From contig JAUIME010000110.1 in NCBI GenBank assembly GCA_030433195.1, positions 1-10,881 on the forward strand: 10,881 nt of DNA, written 5' to 3'. This document shows positions 7,427 through 10,881 of the stretch, one piece after another. Within the stretch, counting starts at the first letter, position 1. Every line of letters begins with the position of its first letter. Made by a program: the position numbers and the translations under genes. Source of the DNA: a bacterium. Its GTDB lineage: Bacteria > Planctomycetota > JACOTG01 > JAUIME01. Below the pieces are notes generated by a model. That model saw nothing but the letters and a program-made list of their open reading frames with translations. It made no database searches and was not told the origin of the DNA.

Positions 7427-7469
7427 GCGGGGTCGCGTCGACGCCGATGATTCGTCGGCGAAACCCCGT
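7427..7469 (+). terminator. Two-tier stem-loop after the receiver gene, possible terminator
   Basis: Starting 9 bases after the receiver stop, GCGGGGT (7427-7433) can pair with ACCCCGT (7463-7469). Inside it CGCCGA (7442-7447) pairs with TCGGCG (7455-7460) around a 7-base loop. No T-tract follows, so this is not a classical intrinsic terminator. It may end or attenuate the kinase-receiver transcript or stabilise its 3' end. Confidence 0.4.
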
Positions 7470-7525
7470 TACGTCCCGGTGACTTCGTCCACGACTCCGG
7501 ATCGGGCGGATTGCCCGCTGCGAGC

Positions 7526-7555
7526 TTTCTCGACCGCTTCCCGTTTCGCTATATC
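7526..7555 (+). promoter_or_regulatory. Weak candidate promoter of the HEAT-like gene
   Basis: TATATC (7550-7555) is the most AT-rich hexamer in the gap before the gene and a plausible -10. The best -35 partner, TTTCTC (7526-7531), is 18 bases away and poor. Read-through from the kinase-receiver operon is an alternative. Confidence 0.2.
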
Positions 7556-7605
7556 TCCCGGCACGACTTGTGCTTTCTCTCTCGCTCGATCTTCGGGGTC
7601 GGTAC

Positions 7606-7611
7606 GAGGAG
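7606..7611 (+). promoter_or_regulatory. Ribosome binding site that decides the HEAT-like protein start
   Basis: GAGGAG lies 6 bases before ATG 7618. It is the strongest Shine-Dalgarno in the window and outweighs an internal ATG at 7729 directly before the hydrophobic core, which lacks a good site. Confidence 0.7.
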
Positions 7612-7617
7612 ACTGCA

Positions 7618-10389
7618 ATGTCCGAGCGTCCGTCGTGTACCACGATCGAGTCCGTCGTAGAGGGGAACGAGCGCTCGCACGTTCGGCCGAGAGTCGCTGC
7701 CCGAAACTCTCGTGCGTGTCCCGTCCGGATGGTGCTCGCGGCGGGGCTGATCTTCGCGACGGGGACGTGGGGCTTCGCGGCATCGGCCCTCGCGGACTCG
7801 GACGTTTCGCGCGTCGCCTTCGGGGACGTCGAGCGAGAGTACTGGGAATGCTTCGTTCGCGATCGGGACGCGGCCTCGGCGAAGGCGCTCGTGGCGGCCG
7901 GAGTCGACGTCGTCCTGCCGATCGTCGACGCCGTCGACGCGCTGCCGAGCGGAGCCCGACGTGACGCTTTGGATCTTCTCGCCGAGGCCGTCGAGAACGT
8001 TCAGGGTCGGTTTCGCGAGATCGTGTCGGATCTCGTGGCTCGAACCGCGAGCGACGAGACGCGATGGCGACGGCGTGCGGCCGTCGTGGCGCTTCGCGAT
8101 CACGTCGCGGTCGACGCTCGAATCGGCACCATCGCACGCGCTCTGACGAGCGACCCCGATCCGATCGTGCGGACGGGTGCCGTCGGCGCGTTGGCCGTGG
8201 TGTCGACGAGTGTGGCCGGACCCGGCCCCGACGATCGATCGCTCTTGTGCGCGGCGGTCACCGATCCCTCGCGACGCGTGCGATCGGAGGCGGTCGAAGC
8301 GCTTTGGTTCTTCCCGGCGCCGGCAGGAGGCGACCTCGACGAGGTCGTCGCGTCGTTCTGGCGGCTCGTCGAGATCGGAGATGCGGACGAGCGTGTCGAA
8401 GCGACGACCTGGATCGCGAGTACCGCGCCCGGGCATCCCTCGAATCGCGCGCGCTTCGAGTCGATGCTCGAGAGCGACGACGACCGGCTGCGACGGATCG
8501 CGATGGCCGGGCTGTTGCGCGGTGGCGCGCTCGATCCCGCCATGCAAAGCCGGCTGCGCGGCATCGTGGCCGACGAGGGACGTGGCATCTCGGGACGCGA
8601 CTTTCGAGGCGAGGCCGAGTACTTCGAGCGCCTCGAGAGTGCCGGTATCGACCCGGTCGATTGGGTCCGGCGTGAGCATCCCGACGACGTCGACTGGCTC
8701 CTCGCGGCGGGCGGTCACGCGCTTCGAACTTCGGAGGACCGAGAGTCGGCGTACGAGATGCTGCTTCACGCGATGGAGCTCGAGTCTTCGGGGGGATGCA
8801 CCTCGGGGTGCGCGGTTTCCAAGCTGCGAGATCTGCCGTCGAGTTGCTTGGCGATGGTCGCGCCGCGGCTCGATCACGAACGTGACATGGTGAGGATCCG
8901 GGCGCTCGAGGTCGTCGCGGGGAGTCGACCCCCGACTGCCGAAGCAGCCCGCCTCCTCGCGAGCCGGCTGCGCATGGGGAGCGACTTCGAGCGCGAACGC
9001 GCCTTGCGAGGATTGACCGGCCTCGGTGCCGTGGCGCGCGATGCGCTGCCCGAACTCTGCGACGTGTACGCCTCGGGCGATCTCGAGGATTACGATCGTG
9101 CGAGGATCCTCGAGTGCGCGGCGTCGATCGCGTCCGATGCATCGACCGAATGGCTTCGAGGCGAGCTCGAGAACCCGAATCTCTCGCCGCGGCTCGCGGC
9201 GATCGCGCTTGGTGGAGTCGTCGCGCAGGACGGCGCGGCAAGTCATCGCGATCGGATCGCGCGACTGCTCGACAGTGGATCCGATGACGCCGCGCGGACG
9301 CTCTATACCGTACTCGCCGAGCAACCGGAGACCGGCGGTGCCATCGTGGCCGAGCGTTTGTCGCGGATCGCCTCGGATCCGGAGCAACTCGAGCGCGAGC
9401 TCGACAACGGTCTCGGCGACGCGATCCTCGCTGCCGGGCTTCCCGCGTCGCAAGTCGTTCCGACCCTCGCTTGGCGACTCCGCGACAAGCGCGGGTTGCT
9501 CGATTGGAACGTTCTCGACGTTTTGAGCGCGTACGGCGCCGACGCGCGTGAGGCGATCCCGGATCTGATCGCGGCGTTCGACGTCGATCCGGCCGAGGAC
9601 GAGGACGGGATGGAACGCACGTCGATCGCGGTAGCCCTCGCCGCCATCGATCCCGAGGAAGGAATCGCGCGTCTCACGGATCTCGTCGATAGCGCGGATC
9701 CCGCGATCGACGCCGAGACGCTCGTCGATGGCCTACGCGAGACGGGGCGGCCGGAAGCGATCGATCCACTGATGCGACTGTTCCATCACCGAGATCCCGA
9801 CGTCTCGGAGAGTGCCGCGCTGGCGCTGATCGAGCTGCGTGCGGATCCCGAGGCGATCTTGCCGCGCGTCGCGGAGGCGATCGATCGCGGCGCGTACGAC
9901 TTCCCGTACGAGGTCGTCGAGCGGATGGGCGAGTACGGGGCCGATGCCGCGTGTATCGCCCCGTGGCTCCTCGAGTCGCTACGCGCGGATACGATCTCGA
10001 GAATCCCGGGCGCGTTGGCCGCGGCGGAGATCCTCGCGGGAACGAAGCGCGTCCCGAGCATCTTCGACGATCTCGTCGATGCCGCGATCCGCGAGGATGA
10101 CTACGCCGAGCGCGCTTGGACGATGTACGCGCGCGCACGCGTCGCGGGCGAGGAAGATCGCCTGCCGTCCGAGCTCGAGGCGCTCGTTGACGAGTCCCCG
10201 GTCGGGCAGCACGAGGTGATGCTCGAGATGATGCTCGAGGTCATCGAGCGTCTCGGGCCGCGCGAGGCGGCGTTCCCGCTCCTGGAACGCATCGCGAGCG
10301 ACCCGACCCATCCCGAGCACGAGGCGGCGGGCGCTCTCCTCGCCGCGCATCGAGCCGAGCTCGCGCGGGCGAATCCGACCTCCGAATGA
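7618..10389 (+). CDS. Large exported HEAT-like alpha-solenoid protein, function unknown
   Basis: A 923-residue protein. A polar N-region of about 37 residues precedes a hydrophobic core (38-56) and a likely signal-peptidase site after ASALA (about residue 59). The mature part is almost entirely paired amphipathic helices of HEAT/armadillo type. Clear units include about 146-200 (SDPDPIVRTGAVGALAVV), 209-234 (VTDPSRRVRSEAVEALW), 280-303 (ESDDDRLRRIAMAGLL), about 420-500, and 719-740 (FHHRDPDVSESAALALIEL). The recurrent D-x-x-VR-x-x-A-x-x-AL pattern is the HEAT signature. C394, C398 (CTSGC) and C410 form a small cysteine cluster. No catalytic motif, lipobox or anchor is seen. HEAT solenoids bind proteins, and large exported ones are frequent in planctomycete-type genomes. 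The gene follows the kinase-receiver pair on the same strand after 199 bases, but a functional link is unproven. The repeats are strongly acidic. Confidence is high for the fold class, low for any role. Confidence 0.88.
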   Translation: MSERPSCTTIESVVEGNERSHVRPRVAARNSRACPVRMVLAAGLIFATGTWGFAASALADSDVSRVAFGDVEREYWECFVRDRDAASAKALVAAGVDVVLPIVDAVDALPSGARRDALDLLAEAVENVQGRFREIVSDLVARTASDETRWRRRAAVVALRDHVAVDARIGTIARALTSDPDPIVRTGAVGALAVVSTSVAGPGPDDRSLLCAAVTDPSRRVRSEAVEALWFFPAPAGGDLDEVVASFWRLVEIGDADERVEATTWIASTAPGHPSNRARFESMLESDDDRLRRIAMAGLLRGGALDPAMQSRLRGIVADEGRGISGRDFRGEAEYFERLESAGIDPVDWVRREHPDDVDWLLAAGGHALRTSEDRESAYEMLLHAMELESSGGCTSGCAVSKLRDLPSSCLAMVAPRLDHERDMVRIRALEVVAGSRPPTAEAARLLASRLRMGSDFERERALRGLTGLGAVARDALPELCDVYASGDLEDYDRARILECAASIASDASTEWLRGELENPNLSPRLAAIALGGVVAQDGAASHRDRIARLLDSGSDDAARTLYTVLAEQPETGGAIVAERLSRIASDPEQLERELDNGLGDAILAAGLPASQVVPTLAWRLRDKRGLLDWNVLDVLSAYGADAREAIPDLIAAFDVDPAEDEDGMERTSIAVALAAIDPEEGIARLTDLVDSADPAIDAETLVDGLRETGRPEAIDPLMRLFHHRDPDVSESAALALIELRADPEAILPRVAEAIDRGAYDFPYEVVERMGEYGADAACIAPWLLESLRADTISRIPGALAAAEILAGTKRVPSIFDDLVDAAIREDDYAERAWTMYARARVAGEEDRLPSELEALVDESPVGQHEVMLEMMLEVIERLGPREAAFPLLERIASDPTHPEHEAAGALLAAHRAELARANPTSE

Positions 10390-10462
10390 CGGCGCGCCCG
10401 CGGCCGGAACTTCACAAGTCGAAGGCGTTTCCGTCCGATGGGATGGGTAGCGCGGATACGGA

Positions 10463-10483
10463 TCGAATCTTCTCGCGATTCGA
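10463..10483 (+). terminator. Stem-loop without T-tract, possible transcript end of the HEAT-like gene
   Basis: TCGAATC (10463-10469) and GATTCGA (10477-10483) form a perfect 7-bp stem with a 7-base loop, 74 bases after the stop. No T-run follows, so function as an intrinsic terminator is uncertain. Confidence 0.28.
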
Positions 10484-10556
10484 GCGTAGGCCGTGCCCTC
10501 GGCAGCTCGAGGACGCGGTCTCGTCCGCTCCCGGCCCGCCAACCGTCATAGGACGT

Positions 10557-10565
10557 TGCTAGACT
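10557..10565 (+). promoter_or_regulatory. Candidate extended -10 promoter element for hflK
   Basis: TGCTAGACT contains a TG-n extended -10 with hexamer TAGACT (10560-10565). No good -35 is visible at 16-18 bases. The leader to ATG 10691 would be about 120 bases. Confidence 0.3.
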
Positions 10566-10676
10566 CGTGGTCCGTCCTCCCTCGCCGCACCGCTCGTCGG
10601 CCGAGGCGCGACACGTCGGGAGATCGCACGGGATCGTCGCCGTGAGAGAGCGTTTGCCCGTGCAGTTTCGAACCCC

Positions 10677-10681
10677 AGGAG
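10677..10681 (+). promoter_or_regulatory. Ribosome binding site of hflK
   Basis: AGGAG lies 9 bases before ATG 10691 and supports this start over the in-frame ATG at 10709. Confidence 0.6.
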
Positions 10682-10690
10682 ACTGAACAA

Positions 10691-10881
10691 ATGACCCAGA
10701 GAAGGGGCATGGATTTTTTCGAAGGCCGTCCGGTCGAGATCACTCCGAAGATGATCGGCGCCGCCGCCGTCTTCCTGCTGTTGATCGCGATCGCATGGTC
10801 GGCTTTCTACACGGTTCCCGCCGAGTCCGAGGGCGTGGTCCTGCGGTTCGGTCAGTTCAAGAAGACCGTTCCGTCGGGATT
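10691..10881 (+). CDS. hflK: HflK, SPFH-family regulator of the FtsH protease (5' part only)
   Basis: The first 63 residues are present before the window ends. A short cytoplasmic N-terminus (MTQRRGMDFFEGRPVEITPK) precedes one transmembrane helix (about 21-40, MIGAAAVFLLLIAIAWSAFY). The diagnostic opening of the SPFH/prohibitin domain follows: YTVPAESEGVVLRFGQFKKTVPSG, split at residues 40-63. The Y-T-V-x-x-x-x-x-GVV-x-RFG pattern is that of HflK, which with HflC forms a large periplasm-facing membrane assembly controlling FtsH proteolysis. HflC or another SPFH protein is possible because the discriminating C-terminal part is missing. hflC would be expected immediately downstream. The gene is transcribed in the same direction as the HEAT-like gene but with a 301-base gap, so it is probably a separate unit. 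Confidence 0.78.
   Translation, partial: MTQRRGMDFFEGRPVEITPKMIGAAAVFLLLIAIAWSAFYTVPAESEGVVLRFGQFKKTVPSG

Larger units (their letters stand above)
10390..10690 (+). other. Non-coding gap between the HEAT-like gene and hflK
   Basis: About 300 bases with no supported gene. Short open frames exist on both strands but lack ribosome binding sites and family features. It begins with GC-rich palindromic sequence (GGCGCGCC, CCGCGG), then holds a stem-loop (10463-10483), a candidate extended -10 (10557-10565) and the hflK ribosome binding site. It most likely carries the end of the HEAT transcript and the start of the hflK transcript. Confidence 0.6.

Noticed and set aside
7549..9453. A 634-codon open frame on the minus strand opposite the HEAT-like gene
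   Set aside because: The product is Arg-rich and featureless, while the plus strand has a signal peptide, HEAT pattern and strong ribosome binding site.
10218..10241. Short tandem-like repeat (MLEM-MLEV) near the end of the HEAT-like gene
   Set aside because: Two partial copies only, explained by Met-Leu-Glu helix composition and CTC-GAG codon preference.
10438..10551. A 37-codon plus-strand open frame in the gap before hflK
   Set aside because: Arg/Ser-rich, no ribosome binding site, and it overlaps the stem-loop.
1..10881. Frequent CTCGAG, TCGA and CGATCG words that might suggest a dispersed repeat or signal sequence
   Set aside because: They occur in coding frame as Leu-Glu, Ser and Asp/Ile-Ala/Arg codons, consistent with codon preference. 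I could not count them against expectation, and no spacing pattern was evident.

Overview
The window is GC-rich bacterial DNA (about two thirds G+C by eye) and is almost fully coding. It holds six protein genes, and the first and last run off the window edges. No RNA gene, insertion sequence, CRISPR array, phage gene or integration signature was seen. The mix of features is most like a free-living Planctomycetota-type or related environmental bacterium: a very large secreted BNR/VPS10-type propeller protein, a large exported HEAT-like solenoid, a PAS kinase with a stand-alone receiver, and strong use of TCG, CTC, GAG and GAT/GAC codons. This placement is an inference from gene style, not from a marker gene.

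Layout. Positions 1-4027 (minus) encode the first 1342 residues of an exported multi-blade Asp-box protein. A PDZ domain, a Glu-rich linker, an Arg/Gly-rich linker and a small beta-rich insert interrupt the propeller. Its 3' end lies outside the window. Positions 4277-5662 (minus) encode a MATE-family multidrug/cation antiporter. A divergent intergenic region (5663-5841) separates it from a two-gene operon on the plus strand: a soluble PAS-histidine kinase (5842-6972) and a single-domain receiver (6969-7418) joined by an ATGA stop/start overlap. After a stable stem-loop, 7618-10389 encodes a 923-residue exported HEAT-like protein of unknown function. After a 301-base non-coding gap, hflK begins at 10691 and is cut by the window end.

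How the genes relate. Only the kinase and receiver are clearly functionally coupled. The MATE pump shares a divergent control region with them, so co-regulation is possible but unproven. The HEAT protein and the BNR-PDZ protein are both predicted to be exported and to act as extracytoplasmic interaction scaffolds, but nothing in the sequence links them to a common process. HflK would start a membrane-protease regulator unit (hflK-hflC) that continues beyond the window.

The observations most worth a second look are two. The kinase PAS domain carries a His and an Arg spaced exactly like the heme ligand and distal Arg of FixL. The propeller protein has an unusual inserted-domain layout. I did not find convincing evidence of a wholly new multi-gene system here.
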